DNA of 33,591 nt, from IMG/VR virus record IMGVR_UViG_3300035181_000539, positions 1 to 33,591 of that record; one strand, given 5' to 3'. A program made the translations under genes and the position numbers. This document shows positions 23,805 to 31,491 of the stretch, piece after piece. The notes beneath the pieces were generated by a model that made no database searches, had not been told where the DNA came from, and was given only the letters and a program-made list of their open reading frames with translations. The stretch is from a virus. Each line of letters starts with the position of its first letter. The stretch's first letter is position 1.

Positions 23805-24052
23805 AAAACCCGCCGCCTGCCAACGTGCCGCCACCGCCTGCCAACGTGCCGCCACCGCCTGCCAACGTGCTGCCACCGGAAGCCAACGTGCCGCCACCGC
23901 CTGCCAACGTGCTGCCACCGGAAGCCGCGCGGCTGCTGCAACAGGCGGCACAAACCCCCATCACGCGGGCCGACCCGCTCGCGCGTGTGAAAGCCATCGA
24001 GAAAGCTACCGAGCGGGTCAAGCGTCAATACCCTCAATTTTTCAAGGAGTGA
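23801..24052 (+). CDS. Proline-rich repeat protein (PPPPANV heptads)
   Basis: An 83-residue protein starting at GTG 23801, which overlaps the nuclease stop (GTGA) and has an upstream GGAGGG. Residues 4-41 are [14 protein letters not shown] heptads made by a 21-bp DNA repeat. Residues 45-83 are a normal basic helical segment ([20 protein letters not shown]). The Pro-rich part is probably an extended linker or a protein-binding tract. The gene sits between the Cas4-like nuclease and the ssDNA-binding protein, so a tether role in recombination is possible. No known family. Confidence 0.6.
   Translation: MKNPPPANVPPPPANVPPPPANVLPPEANVPPPPANVLPPEAARLLQQAAQTPITRADPLARVKAIEKATERVKRQYPQFFKE
23811..23925 (+). 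repeat. Degenerate 21-bp tandem repeats in a proline-rich gene
   Basis: About five imperfect 21-base units of the type CCTGCCAACGTGCCGCCACC, alternating with CCGGAAGCC variants. They encode the [14 protein letters not shown] heptads. Copy number may vary between isolates. Confidence 0.8.
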
Positions 24053-24058
24053 TCCACC

Positions 24059-24607
24059 ATGAAACTGAAACTCAACAACGTTCGCCTCGCCTTCCCCGTG
24101 CTGTTCGAGGCCAAAACCGTGAACGGCGAGGGCAAGCCGGCATTTTCCGCCGGATTCCTGATCGACCCTGCCGACCCGCAGGTGAAGGCTATCAATGAGG
24201 CTATCGAGCAAGTCGCCAAGGACAAGTGGGGTGCCAAGGCCGACGCCATCCTCAAGCAGATGCGCGCCCAGGACAAGGTGGCCCTGCACGACGGCGACCT
24301 CAAGTCCAACTACGACGGATTCCCCGGCAACCTGTACGTGTCCGCGCGCAGCACCACCCGGCCGCTGGTCATCGACAAGGACAAGAGCCCGCTCACCGAG
24401 CAGGACGGCAAGCCCTACGCCGGCTGCTACGTGAATGCCAGCGTCGAACTTTGGGCGCAGGACAACAACTACGGCAAGCGCATCAACGCCAGCCTGCGCG
24501 GTGTTCAGTTCTTCAGGGACGGCGACGCCTTCGCGGGCAGCGGTGCCGCGAGCGAGGACGAGTTCGACGATATCGCCGAAGGCGCTACCGCCGACGATCT
24601 CGTTTAA
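24059..24607 (+). CDS. Single-stranded DNA-binding protein (DUF2815, gp2.5-like)
   Basis: A 182-residue protein. KLKLNNVRLAFPVLFEAKTV, then GKPAFSAGFLID, and a YVNASVELWAQDNNYGKRIN segment are characteristic of DUF2815/gp2.5-type ssDNA-binding proteins with an OB fold. The acidic C-terminal tail (SEDEFDDIAEGATADDLV) is the usual partner-binding tail of SSBs. It follows the Cas4-like nuclease and precedes the DNA polymerase, so it should coat ssDNA in replication and recombination. The ribosome site is AAGGAG. Confidence 0.85.
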   Translation: MKLKLNNVRLAFPVLFEAKTVNGEGKPAFSAGFLIDPADPQVKAINEAIEQVAKDKWGAKADAILKQMRAQDKVALHDGDLKSNYDGFPGNLYVSARSTTRPLVIDKDKSPLTEQDGKPYAGCYVNASVELWAQDNNYGKRINASLRGVQFFRDGDAFAGSGAASEDEFDDIAEGATADDLV

Positions 24608-24613
24608 CCACCC

Positions 24614-24640
24614 AAGCGCCGGCCTTCGGGCCGGGCGCTT
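24614..24640 (+). terminator. Hairpin with UUCG tetraloop, no T run (attenuator or mRNA stem)
   Basis: AAGCGCC-GGCC, loop TTCG, GGCC-GGGCGCTT forms a stable stem with one bulged base at 24614-24640. It is followed by TGGTGAGG, so it is not a classical terminator. It may stabilise the upstream mRNA and reduce expression of the HNH gene. Confidence 0.45.
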
Positions 24641-24697
24641 TGGTGAGGGCGTGAACTCAACTCACACCCTTGCCAAAGCGAACACGGAGAACGCCAA

Positions 24698-25099
24698 GTG
24701 GAAATCTGGAAAGACATCCCCGGCTATGAAGGCCGGTATCAAGTAAGCAACGCGGGCAATGTGCGCTCGCTGGCGCATCGCGTTCGTTTGGTCGCCCATG
24801 GTAAAGAAACGACGAGGCTTTCGCCGGGGCGCATCTTGAAACCGGGGCCGCAACAGTCGGGGCATTTGTCCGTCGCCATTGGCAAGGGTAATTCCCGGCA
24901 AGTTCATCAACTCGTCCTTGAGGCTTTCGTCGGCCCATGCCCGGAAGGCTGCGAGGTGCTACACCTGAACCACAACCCCGCCGACAACCGTTTGGAAAAC
25001 CTGCGCTACGGAACGCGCAGCGAGAACCTGCGTATGGATTACGTCGCCGGCCGCCGTACCGTTCCGAAAAATTTCATCGGGGCAAGGTGGCGCGCATGA
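24698..25099 (+). CDS. HNH homing endonuclease with NUMOD4 domain
   Basis: A 133-residue protein starting at GTG 24698 (upstream GGAGA). The N-terminus EIWKDIPGYEGRYQVSNAGNVRS is the NUMOD4 motif; the HNH part is HQLVLEAFVGPCP, then VLHLNHNPADNRLENLRYGT. The C-terminal NUMOD-type DNA-contact region is short. Such proteins cut intronless copies of a target gene and copy themselves. Its stop overlaps the ATG of the DNA polymerase (ATGA), so it is coupled to a common homing target. Codon use is less GC-biased at its start than in neighbours. Confidence 0.88.
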   Translation: MEIWKDIPGYEGRYQVSNAGNVRSLAHRVRLVAHGKETTRLSPGRILKPGPQQSGHLSVAIGKGNSRQVHQLVLEAFVGPCPEGCEVLHLNHNPADNRLENLRYGTRSENLRMDYVAGRRTVPKNFIGARWRA

Positions 25100-27546
25100 C
25101 CCGCCTGTTTCTTGATCTGGAAACATTTTCAGAAATCCCGATTACACACGGCACCCACGCCTACGCCGAGCACGCGGAAATCATGCTTTTCGCCTACGCC
25201 CTCGACGACGGCCCGGTGCAAGTGTGGGACTGCACCGCCCGGCCCTTGATGCCCGACGACCTCGCCGACGCGCTCGACGACCCGGCCGTCATCCTCTACG
25301 CCCACAACAGCCACTTCGACCGCACCGTCCTGCGCCACGCCATGCCGGAACTGTGCCCGCCGCTGCCCCGCTGGCGCGACACGATGGTCAAGGCCCTGGC
25401 CCATTCCCTGCCGGGCTCGCTGGGCGATCTGTGCGACATCCTCAAGATTCCCACCGACAAGGCCAAGGACAAGGCCGGCCGCCAGTTGATCCACCTGTTC
25501 TGCAAGCCGCGCCCGGCCACCAGCAAGGTGCGCCGCGCCACGCGCGAAACGCACCCCGCCGAGTGGGCCAAGTTCGTAGAGTACGCCGGGCTGGACATCG
25601 AGGCCATGCGCGCCATCGACAAGAAGCTGCCCGCCTGGAACTACCAGGGCGAAGAACTCGCCTTGTGGCACCTCGACCAGGCGATCAACGACCGGGGCTT
25701 TTTGGTTGACCTAGACTTGGCGCACGCCGCCATCCGCGCCGTGGAGCGCGCGCAGAAGGTACTCGCCCACCGCACAAACGAACTGACCGAGGGCGCGGTG
25801 CAGGCGGCCACCCAGCGCGACGTCATGCTCCGCCACCTGGTCGCGGCCTACGGCATCGACTTGCCGGACATGCAGCAGAGCACGCTGGAACGGCGCATTG
25901 CCGACCCCGACCTGCCGGCCGAGTTGCGCGAACTGCTCGCCATCCGCTTGCAGGCCAGTACCACCAGCACCAGCAAGTACAAGACTCTCGCCAATGCGGT
26001 GAGCAGCGACGGCCGGCTGCGCGGCACGCTGCAATTCAACGGCGCCAGCCGTACCGGCCGCTGGGCTGGCCGCCTGTTCCAGCCGCAAAACCTGCCGCGC
26101 CCGGCGCTCAAGCAGGACAAGATCGACATCGGCGTCGAAGCCTTGAAAGCCGACTGCGAGGACTTGCTGTTCGGCAACGTCATGGAACTGACCAGCAGCG
26201 CAATCCGGGGCTGCATCGTGGCGCCCAAGGGCAAGAAGCTGGTGGTCGCCGACCTCGCCAACATCGAAGGCCGGGTGCTCGCCTGGCTCGCTGGCGAGGA
26301 ATGGAAGCTGCAAGCCTTCCGCGATTACGACACGGTGCAGACCGAGGGCGGCCAGTGGATTACCGGCGCCGAACTGGTGGCGGCCTACCTCGAACGGCGC
26401 CCTGTACCGCTGGCGCTCGACGACAAGGGCGAACCCATCCGTAAGGGGCACGACCTCTACAAGCTGGCCTACGCCAAGTCGTTCGGCATCCAGCCCGACG
26501 CCGTGAGCAAAGACCAGCGCCAGATAGGCAAGGTGCAGGAGCTAGCGCTCGGCTATGAAGGCGGGGTCGGCGCCTTCCTCACGTTCGCGGCCGCCTACAA
26601 CATCGACCTCGAAGCCATGGGTGAGCAGGCTATCGGTGCCATCCCCGACGCGACCCTGGGCGAGGCCACCAGCGCGCTGGAATGGACGAAGCAGCAGAAG
26701 CGCCCGACCTTTGGCCTGTCCGACCGCACCTGGCTGGTTTGCGATTCCTTCAAGCGCGCGTGGCGGTACGGCCACCCCGCCATCGCCTCATTCTGGAAGG
26801 ACTTGCAGGACGCCGCCGTGCTCGCTGTGCAGCGGCCCGGCGTGGCCTTCACATGCCGCATGCTCAAGCTGCGCCGCGACGGCGCCTGGCTGCGCATCCG
26901 CCTGCCGTCCGGTCGGTTCCTGTGCTACCCGAGCCCCCAGGTGGATGAAGCCGGAAAGCTCTCGTACATGGGCGTGAATCAGTACAGCCGCAAGTGGTCC
27001 CGTCTCAAGACCTACGGCGGCAAGCTGGCCGAGAACGTGACACAAGCCGTGGCCCGCGACGTGCTGGCCGGAAGCATGCCGGCCATCGAGGCGGCCGGCT
27101 ACCGGATCGTATTGACGGTGCACGACGAAATCATCAGCGAAGCACCGGACACCCCCGACTTAAACGCCGACCACCTGGCCGGCTTGATGGCCACCAACGT
27201 AGAAGAACGAAAGGACTTTGACATGATTGACGCAACAGAACTTCCAGATGGATTTTATAACCTACGCTGCCCGAGAGTTCCAGAGTCTGAAACTTGTTTG
27301 GTGCGCCTGTACACGCCACACGAGCCGCCAGTTCGCGGCATTGGTTTCGGTGTATGGGATGGTGGCGCATTCATGCCACTGGCCGATATTCCCGATGATT
27401 CGCGGCTGATACAGCTGACGATCACGGAAACCCCCGACTTCAACGCCGACCACCTGGCCGGCTTGATGGCCACCAACCCAACCTGGGCCAAGGGCCTGCC
27501 GCTTGCTGCGGCAGGCTTCGAGGCAATGAGGTATCGCAAAGACTAG
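25096..27546 (+). CDS. polA: Family A DNA polymerase with 3'-5' exonuclease and C-terminal in-frame insert
   Basis: An 816-residue protein; ATG 25096 overlaps the HNH stop, and the sequence begins MTRLFLDLETFSEI, the exonuclease I motif (D7, E9). The polymerase part has motif A VVADLANIEGRVLAWLA, motif B-like RQIGKVQELALGYEGG and motif C LTVHDEI (H676, D677, E678). After motif C the segment TPDLNADHLAGLMATN (686-701) is repeated as TPDFNADHLAGLMATN (779-794). Between them lie ~77 residues of unrelated sequence, and the normal ending (TWAKGLPLAAAGFEAMRYRKD) follows the second copy. It replicates phage DNA with the clamp-like protein and helicase. Whether the insert is tolerated is unknown, but the frame is open throughout. 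Confidence 0.92.
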   Translation: MTRLFLDLETFSEIPITHGTHAYAEHAEIMLFAYALDDGPVQVWDCTARPLMPDDLADALDDPAVILYAHNSHFDRTVLRHAMPELCPPLPRWRDTMVKALAHSLPGSLGDLCDILKIPTDKAKDKAGRQLIHLFCKPRPATSKVRRATRETHPAEWAKFVEYAGLDIEAMRAIDKKLPAWNYQGEELALWHLDQAINDRGFLVDLDLAHAAIRAVERAQKVLAHRTNELTEGAVQAATQRDVMLRHLVAAYGIDLPDMQQSTLERRIADPDLPAELRELLAIRLQASTTSTSKYKTLANAVSSDGRLRGTLQFNGASRTGRWAGRLFQPQNLPRPALKQDKIDIGVEALKADCEDLLFGNVMELTSSAIRGCIVAPKGKKLVVADLANIEGRVLAWLAGEEWKLQAFRDYDTVQTEGGQWITGAELVAAYLERRPVPLALDDKGEPIRKGHDLYKLAYAKSFGIQPDAVSKDQRQIGKVQELALGYEGGVGAFLTFAAAYNIDLEAMGEQAIGAIPDATLGEATSALEWTKQQKRPTFGLSDRTWLVCDSFKRAWRYGHPAIASFWKDLQDAAVLAVQRPGVAFTCRMLKLRRDGAWLRIRLPSGRFLCYPSPQVDEAGKLSYMGVNQYSRKWSRLKTYGGKLAENVTQAVARDVLAGSMPAIEAAGYRIVLTVHDEIISEAPDTPDLNADHLAGLMATNVEERKDFDMIDATELPDGFYNLRCPRVPESETCLVRLYTPHEPPVRGIGFGVWDGGAFMPLADIPDDSRLIQLTITETPDFNADHLAGLMATNPTWAKGLPLAAAGFEAMRYRKD
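27151..27198 (+). repeat. 48-bp direct repeat, left copy (polymerase insert boundary)
   Basis: Matches 27430-27477 with one mismatch (A27162 versus C). Offset is 279 bases, exactly 93 codons, so the frame is kept. A looser match extends five bases upstream with one more mismatch. Confidence 0.9.
27223..27546 (+). other. Possible nested in-frame small gene inside the polymerase insert
   Basis: An ATG at 27223, in frame with the polymerase (codon 710), follows a GAAAGGAC ribosome site at a good spacing. It would encode a 107-residue protein starting MIDATELPDGFYNLRCP and including GFGVWDGGAFMPLAD. That segment looks like an independent small phage protein (FYxLR..., GFGVWDGGxFxPLAD) and has lower GC than the polymerase. 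It could be made separately while sharing the polymerase C-terminus. Only the ribosome site and codon pattern support this. Confidence 0.4.
27430..27477 (+). repeat. 48-bp direct repeat, right copy (polymerase insert boundary)
   Basis: Right copy of the repeat at 27151-27198; the true polymerase C-terminus continues from here. Confidence 0.9.
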
Positions 27547-27556
27547 GAGGCACGAC

Positions 27557-27658
27557 GTGAACCGAATCCTCATTGCCCTGCGCCTGTTCGGCTTGTATCG
27601 CCGCGCCGGCAATTTCCTGCGCTACGCCGCTCGCCGCGCCTGGGAGGTATCGGCATGA
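27557..27658 (+). CDS. Very small protein between polymerase and HNH genes
   Basis: A 33-codon frame starting at GTG 27557, with a strong AGGAGG ribosome site overlapping the polymerase stop region, and a TGA that overlaps the ATG of the next gene (ATGA). It encodes an Arg-rich helix (RILIALRLFGLYRRAGNFLR). Both junctions support it as a real translated gene. The amphipathic, basic character would suit a small membrane or DNA-associated peptide. Function unknown. Confidence 0.6.
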   Translation: MNRILIALRLFGLYRRAGNFLRYAARRAWEVSA

Positions 27659-28137
27659 ACATGGAGCGCGCCGCCGAACTCCTAACCTATAACCCGGCCA
27701 CCGGCATCTTCACGTGGAAGGTATCGAGAGGGTGCGCCACGAAGGGCTCACCGGCCGGCACGGTCAGGGGCGACGGATACATCAGCATCCGAGTGGATGG
27801 TGTTCGCTACCTTGCACATCGCCTCGCTTGGTTACTGATCCACGGCGACTGGCCCAAGGGCGAGGTCGACCACATCAACGGAATCCGCTACGACAACCGC
27901 ATCGAGAACCTGCGCGATGTTCCGCGCAGCCTGAACCAGCAAAACCAAACCCGTGCGCAGGCCGGCAACTCGACCGGTGCGCTGGGTGTTTCCACGGCTG
28001 ACGCGAAAGGCCACTTTCGCGCCCGCATTTTCAACAACGGCAAGCAACACCACCTCGGCACGTTCAAAACCGTGGAGGAAGCAAGCCGCGCCTATGTCAC
28101 GGCAAAGCGCCAAATGCATCAAGGAGGGGTTATCTAA
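27655..28137 (+). CDS. HNH homing endonuclease with AP2-like C-terminus
   Basis: A 160-residue protein with a GGGAGG site. LLTYNPATGIFTWKV at the start and EVDHINGIRYDNRIENLRDV in the middle make up the HNH motif. A C-terminal segment (GVSTADAKGHFRARIFNNGK, then HHLGTFKTVEEASRAY) matches the AP2-type DNA-binding domain often fused to HNH homing enzymes. It is the second HNH gene near the polymerase. Its target may be the polymerase gene or a flanking site; this cannot be told from the sequence. Confidence 0.88.
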   Translation: MNMERAAELLTYNPATGIFTWKVSRGCATKGSPAGTVRGDGYISIRVDGVRYLAHRLAWLLIHGDWPKGEVDHINGIRYDNRIENLRDVPRSLNQQNQTRAQAGNSTGALGVSTADAKGHFRARIFNNGKQHHLGTFKTVEEASRAYVTAKRQMHQGGVI

Positions 28138-28139
28138 CC

Positions 28140-28403
28140 ATGCGCGAATCACAGATTGAAAGCTATCTCGTCGAGCGCGTCAAGGCGCTGGGCGGGGAGT
28201 GCAGAAAATTGAAATGGATAGGCCGCCACGGCGCGCCCGACCGCCTTGTCATGCTCAACGGAAAAGCGATTTTCATTGAACTCAAGGCCCCCGGCGAGAA
28301 GTGTCGACCGCACCAAATCCGCGAGCACGAGCGCATGCGCCGCATGGGCCAGCGCGTCGAGGTCGTCGATTCCTTGGATAGCGTCGACGAGGTGCTGGCA
28401 TGA
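28140..28403 (+). CDS. VRR-NUC domain nuclease
   Basis: An 87-residue protein with an AAGGAGGGG site. ESQIESYLVERVKALGGECR, then RHGAPDRLV, AIFIELKAPG and HQIREHERMRRMG are the VRR-NUC signature (PD...(E/Q)xK core: APD, IELK). Small stand-alone VRR-NUC proteins are typical of phage replication regions and resemble Holliday-junction-cutting nucleases. It probably resolves branched DNA during replication or packaging. Confidence 0.88.
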   Translation: MRESQIESYLVERVKALGGECRKLKWIGRHGAPDRLVMLNGKAIFIELKAPGEKCRPHQIREHERMRRMGQRVEVVDSLDSVDEVLA

Positions 28404-28439
28404 GCAAGTGGGACCGAAACCACCATCAAGGAGCAAAAC

Positions 28440-29117
28440 ATGGAAGTCAAAATCACTGTTCCCGCTGAACATATCGCAGTGCTCAAGCTATTCGCGGCTA
28501 GCAATGACATGCGCTACTACCTGAACGGTATCAACCTTGAAATTGGCCGCGCAGAATCGCGCCTTGTCGCAACCAATGGGTACATGCTCGGGTGTTTTCG
28601 CGTCGAAAGCGAGCAACCGGAAGTTACCGCGCCGCTGACCGACATCATTATCCCCAACGACTTGCTCAAGTCGATAAAGCCCAGCGGCATGGTTGAAATA
28701 ACCATCGGCGATCTGGAAACCAAAGACAACGGAAAAGGCGAGCAAGTGCCGGTGCCGAATTCGCGCCAGATAACGCTGACCTATGCCGGCGTGTTGATCA
28801 GCGGCAAAACTATTGACGGCGTTTTCCCTACGTGGCGGAACGTCATCCCCACCAAAGTATCTGGCAAGGCAGCGCAGTTCGACCCGCACTACATCGGCTT
28901 GCTGTCGAAAGCCTGGGCAATCCTGCGCGGCAATAAAGGCGCCCGGTGCGTGGGTATCGGTCATAACGGTGGGGGCGCCGCGTTGATCGACCTTGACGAC
29001 GCTTGCTTTGTCGGAGCCATCATGCCTATGAAGGTTAGCGCGCCTGTATCGCCACCCGATTGGTGGGCCGACAGCTTGCGCGTCGCCGCCGACTCGGCGG
29101 CTGAGGGGTTAGTCTGA
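28440..29117 (+). CDS. DNA polymerase III beta-clamp-like protein
   Basis: A 225-residue protein with an AAGGAG site. LEIGRAESRLVATNGYMLGCF matches the strand-turn pattern of the DnaN clamp (…LxATDGxRL…), and TIDGVFPTWRNVIP is the GxFPDWxxVxP motif between clamp domains. The length corresponds to a shortened clamp with fewer than the usual three domains (a normal beta clamp is ~370 residues). It could load on DNA as a multimer to add processivity to the phage polymerase, or block host replication by competing with the clamp. The homology is good; the role is inferred. Confidence 0.75.
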   Translation: MEVKITVPAEHIAVLKLFAASNDMRYYLNGINLEIGRAESRLVATNGYMLGCFRVESEQPEVTAPLTDIIIPNDLLKSIKPSGMVEITIGDLETKDNGKGEQVPVPNSRQITLTYAGVLISGKTIDGVFPTWRNVIPTKVSGKAAQFDPHYIGLLSKAWAILRGNKGARCVGIGHNGGGAALIDLDDACFVGAIMPMKVSAPVSPPDWWADSLRVAADSAAEGLV

Positions 29118-29170
29118 CCGTGGCCCGGCGCACGGCGACGCCAGCAACCGTGGTGGGGGGATAGATAGCG

Positions 29171-30100
29171 ATGGCCGTCAAGAAGATCATCCACCTGGTT
29201 TCAGCCAGTGGCGGCAAAGACAGCACGGCTACGCTACTGCTATCGCTAAAGCAGTTCCCCGACTCGACCTTCGCCGTGTTCGCCGACACCGGCAACGAGC
29301 ACGAGGCGACGCTGGAATATCTCGGCTATCTGGAAGCCGCGCTCGGCATCAGAATTGAACGAATCAAGGCGGATTTTTCCGACCGCTTCGAGCGCCGCCG
29401 CAACTGGATTCTTCAACACTGGCCCGAGAAGGGCGTCCCGGCTGAACGCTGCGAACATGCGGCAAAACTGATGCAGCCGACCGGAGTTCCGTATCTTGAC
29501 ATCTGCATGTTGAAGGGCCGGTTTCCTTCGCGCACTAGCCAATTCTGCACCCAGGAGCTAAAGACAAAGCCCCTCGCGGAATATGCCTTGTGGTTCATCG
29601 ACACGCTTGATGTTGACGTGTGGAGTTGGCAAGGCGTTCGGCGCGATGAATCAACAAACCGCGCCAATGCCAAGGGCTTCGAGGATTTAACCGGGGGCTT
29701 GTTTGCTTTCCGCCCAATTGCAGGATGGACGGCCCAGCAAACGGTCGATTTTGTGAAGTCATGCGGGCTTGAACTGAACCCGCTTTATAAGCAAGGCATG
29801 GGCCGCGTGGGCTGCATGCCCTGTATAAATGCGAACAAGGCCGAACTGGCGGAAATTTCCCGGCGTTTCCCCGAGCACATCGGGCGGATCGCCGAGTGGG
29901 AGCGCCTTGTTGCTGGCGTTTCAAAGTGTAGTGCTGCATCGTTTTTCGCTGCGCCCAATGACGGCCGGGGCGATCTACGAGGCCGCAACGTAACCGCATA
30001 TATCCAATGGGCCAGAACTTTCAGGGGGGGTGTGCATCAAAACCCCCAATGGCAGGAGGAAGCCCCTGCTTGCGCTTCCAGTTACGGGCTCTGTGAATGA
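29171..30100 (+). CDS. PAPS reductase-family (DndC-like) protein
   Basis: A 309-residue protein. LVSASGGKDSTATLLL (residues 9-24) is the PP-loop SGGKDS of the ATP-pyrophosphatase/PAPS reductase fold. It continues FADTGNEHEATLEYL and RTSQFCTQELKTKPLA. Cys residues at GRVGCMPCINANK and the terminal YGLCE suggest a metal or Fe-S site like that of DndC and phage PAPS-reductase-like proteins. Such enzymes activate a substrate by adenylation. Roles in DNA modification or sulfur chemistry have been proposed for phage versions. No other Dnd genes are present. The overlap with the helicase gene (ATGA) couples them. Confidence 0.8.
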   Translation: MAVKKIIHLVSASGGKDSTATLLLSLKQFPDSTFAVFADTGNEHEATLEYLGYLEAALGIRIERIKADFSDRFERRRNWILQHWPEKGVPAERCEHAAKLMQPTGVPYLDICMLKGRFPSRTSQFCTQELKTKPLAEYALWFIDTLDVDVWSWQGVRRDESTNRANAKGFEDLTGGLFAFRPIAGWTAQQTVDFVKSCGLELNPLYKQGMGRVGCMPCINANKAELAEISRRFPEHIGRIAEWERLVAGVSKCSAASFFAAPNDGRGDLRGRNVTAYIQWARTFRGGVHQNPQWQEEAPACASSYGLCE

Positions 30101-31491
30101 CCTGCCAGCGCTTCATCCCCCGCGAGTACCAGCAGCCCGTCATCGACCACATTATCGACGTGCGGCGCAGCGCGGTATGGGCGGGCATGGGCATGGGCAA
30201 GACCGTATCCGCGCTGACCGCGCTTGACATCCTGGAAATCACCGAGCCCGGCCCGGCCTTGGTTCTCGCCCCGCTGCGCGTGGCCGCGAGCACATGGCCT
30301 GATGAGGCGAAGAAGTGGGAGCACCTGCGCAATATAGAAGTGTCGGCTGTAATCGGCACGCCCGAGGAACGGCGCGCCGCGCTCAAGCTACCGGCGACGG
30401 TCTACACCACAAACTACGACAATCTTCCGTGGCTGGTAGAGCACTTCGGCGACAAGTGGCCGTTCCGCAAAGTGGTGGCCGACGAAAGCACGAGGCTCAA
30501 ATCCTTCCGCCTTCGTCAAGGCGGCGTTCGCGCGCAGTCGCTTGCCCGCGTCGCCCATTGCAAGGTAGACCGTTTCATAGAACTTACCGGCACGCCCAGC
30601 CCGAACGGGTTGCAGGACTTGTGGGGGCAAGGTTGGTTCTTGGACAAGGGAGCGCGCCTTGGGCGTAGCTTCGAGGCATTCAAGGCCCGGTGGTTCCAGT
30701 CCATCCAGGTGGGAAACGACCGCCACGCCGTGCGCCTTGAACCGCTGCCGTTCGCCCAGGAGCAGATCGAGGACCGCATGCGCGACCTGTGTCTGTCCCT
30801 CGACGCGCGCGACTACTTCGACATTTCCGAGCCCATTGTGAACGTCATCCGCGTGGAGTTGCCAGCCAAGGCTCGGCGCATGTACCGCGAAATGGAGCGC
30901 GAAATGTTCCTCGCGCTGGAATGCGGCACCGAGGTGGAAGCCTTCAACGCGGCGAGCAAGACCATCAAGTGCCTGCAACTTGCCAACGGCGCGATCTACA
31001 CCGACGACACGTGCAGCGCCTTTGCCGAGGTCCACGACGCCAAGCTGCAAGCGCTTGAGGACGTGATCGAGGAAGCGGCCGGCATGCCCGTGCTGGTGGC
31101 CTACCACTTCAAGAGCGACCTCGCCCGCCTGCAACGTGCCTTCCCCAGGGGCCGCGCCCTGGACAAAGACCCGCAAACCATCCGCGACTGGAACGCCGGG
31201 AAGATCCCGGTCTTGTTCGCCCACCCGGCCAGTGCCGGCCATGGCCTGAACCTACAGGACGGCGGCAACATCCTGGCCTTCTTCGGCCACTGGTGGGACT
31301 TGGAGCAGTTCCAGCAAATCATCGAACGCATCGGCCCCACGCGCCAGGTGCAAGCCGGGCACGACCGCCCGGTGTTCATCCACCACATCGTCGCGGCCGG
31401 CACCGTGGACGAGCTTGTGATAGCCCGCCGCGAATCGAAGCGCGAGGTACAAGACCTATTGCTTGAGGCCATGAAGAGGAAACAACGATGA
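30097..31491 (+). CDS. SNF2-type superfamily 2 helicase
   Basis: A 464-residue protein. MTCQRFIPREYQQPVIDHII is the Q-motif region. Walker A is AGMGMGKTVSALTAL, then APLRVAASTWPDEAKKW and the Walker B-like VVADESTRLKS. Motif III ELTGTPSPNGLQDLWGQ follows, and the second RecA lobe has FAHPASAGHGLNLQ and QIIERIGPTRQ. This is the phage-type SNF2 family helicase/translocase. The last part overlaps the DUF3310 gene start by four bases. It probably remodels replicating DNA or unwinds forks for the polymerase. Confidence 0.88.
   Translation: MTCQRFIPREYQQPVIDHIIDVRRSAVWAGMGMGKTVSALTALDILEITEPGPALVLAPLRVAASTWPDEAKKWEHLRNIEVSAVIGTPEERRAALKLPATVYTTNYDNLPWLVEHFGDKWPFRKVVADESTRLKSFRLRQGGVRAQSLARVAHCKVDRFIELTGTPSPNGLQDLWGQGWFLDKGARLGRSFEAFKARWFQSIQVGNDRHAVRLEPLPFAQEQIEDRMRDLCLSLDARDYFDISEPIVNVIRVELPAKARRMYREMEREMFLALECGTEVEAFNAASKTIKCLQLANGAIYTDDTCSAFAEVHDAKLQALEDVIEEAAGMPVLVAYHFKSDLARLQRAFPRGRALDKDPQTIRDWNAGKIPVLFAHPASAGHGLNLQDGGNILAFFGHWWDLEQFQQIIERIGPTRQVQAGHDRPVFIHHIVAAGTVDELVIARRESKREVQDLLLEAMKRKQR

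Noticed and set aside
24937-25095. Upstream extension of the DNA polymerase frame
   Set aside because: It overlaps the HNH gene out of frame and has no ribosome site. ATG 25096 overlaps the HNH stop and starts with the exonuclease motif.
28400-28468. 22-codon frame starting at ATG 28400
   Set aside because: It overlaps the clamp gene and its ribosome site, and has no support beyond an ATGA overlap.
30001-30100. Possible frameshift at the end of the PAPS-reductase-like gene near a run of G
   Set aside because: The frame continues to a normal GLCE ending with a coupled ATGA junction, so no shift is needed.
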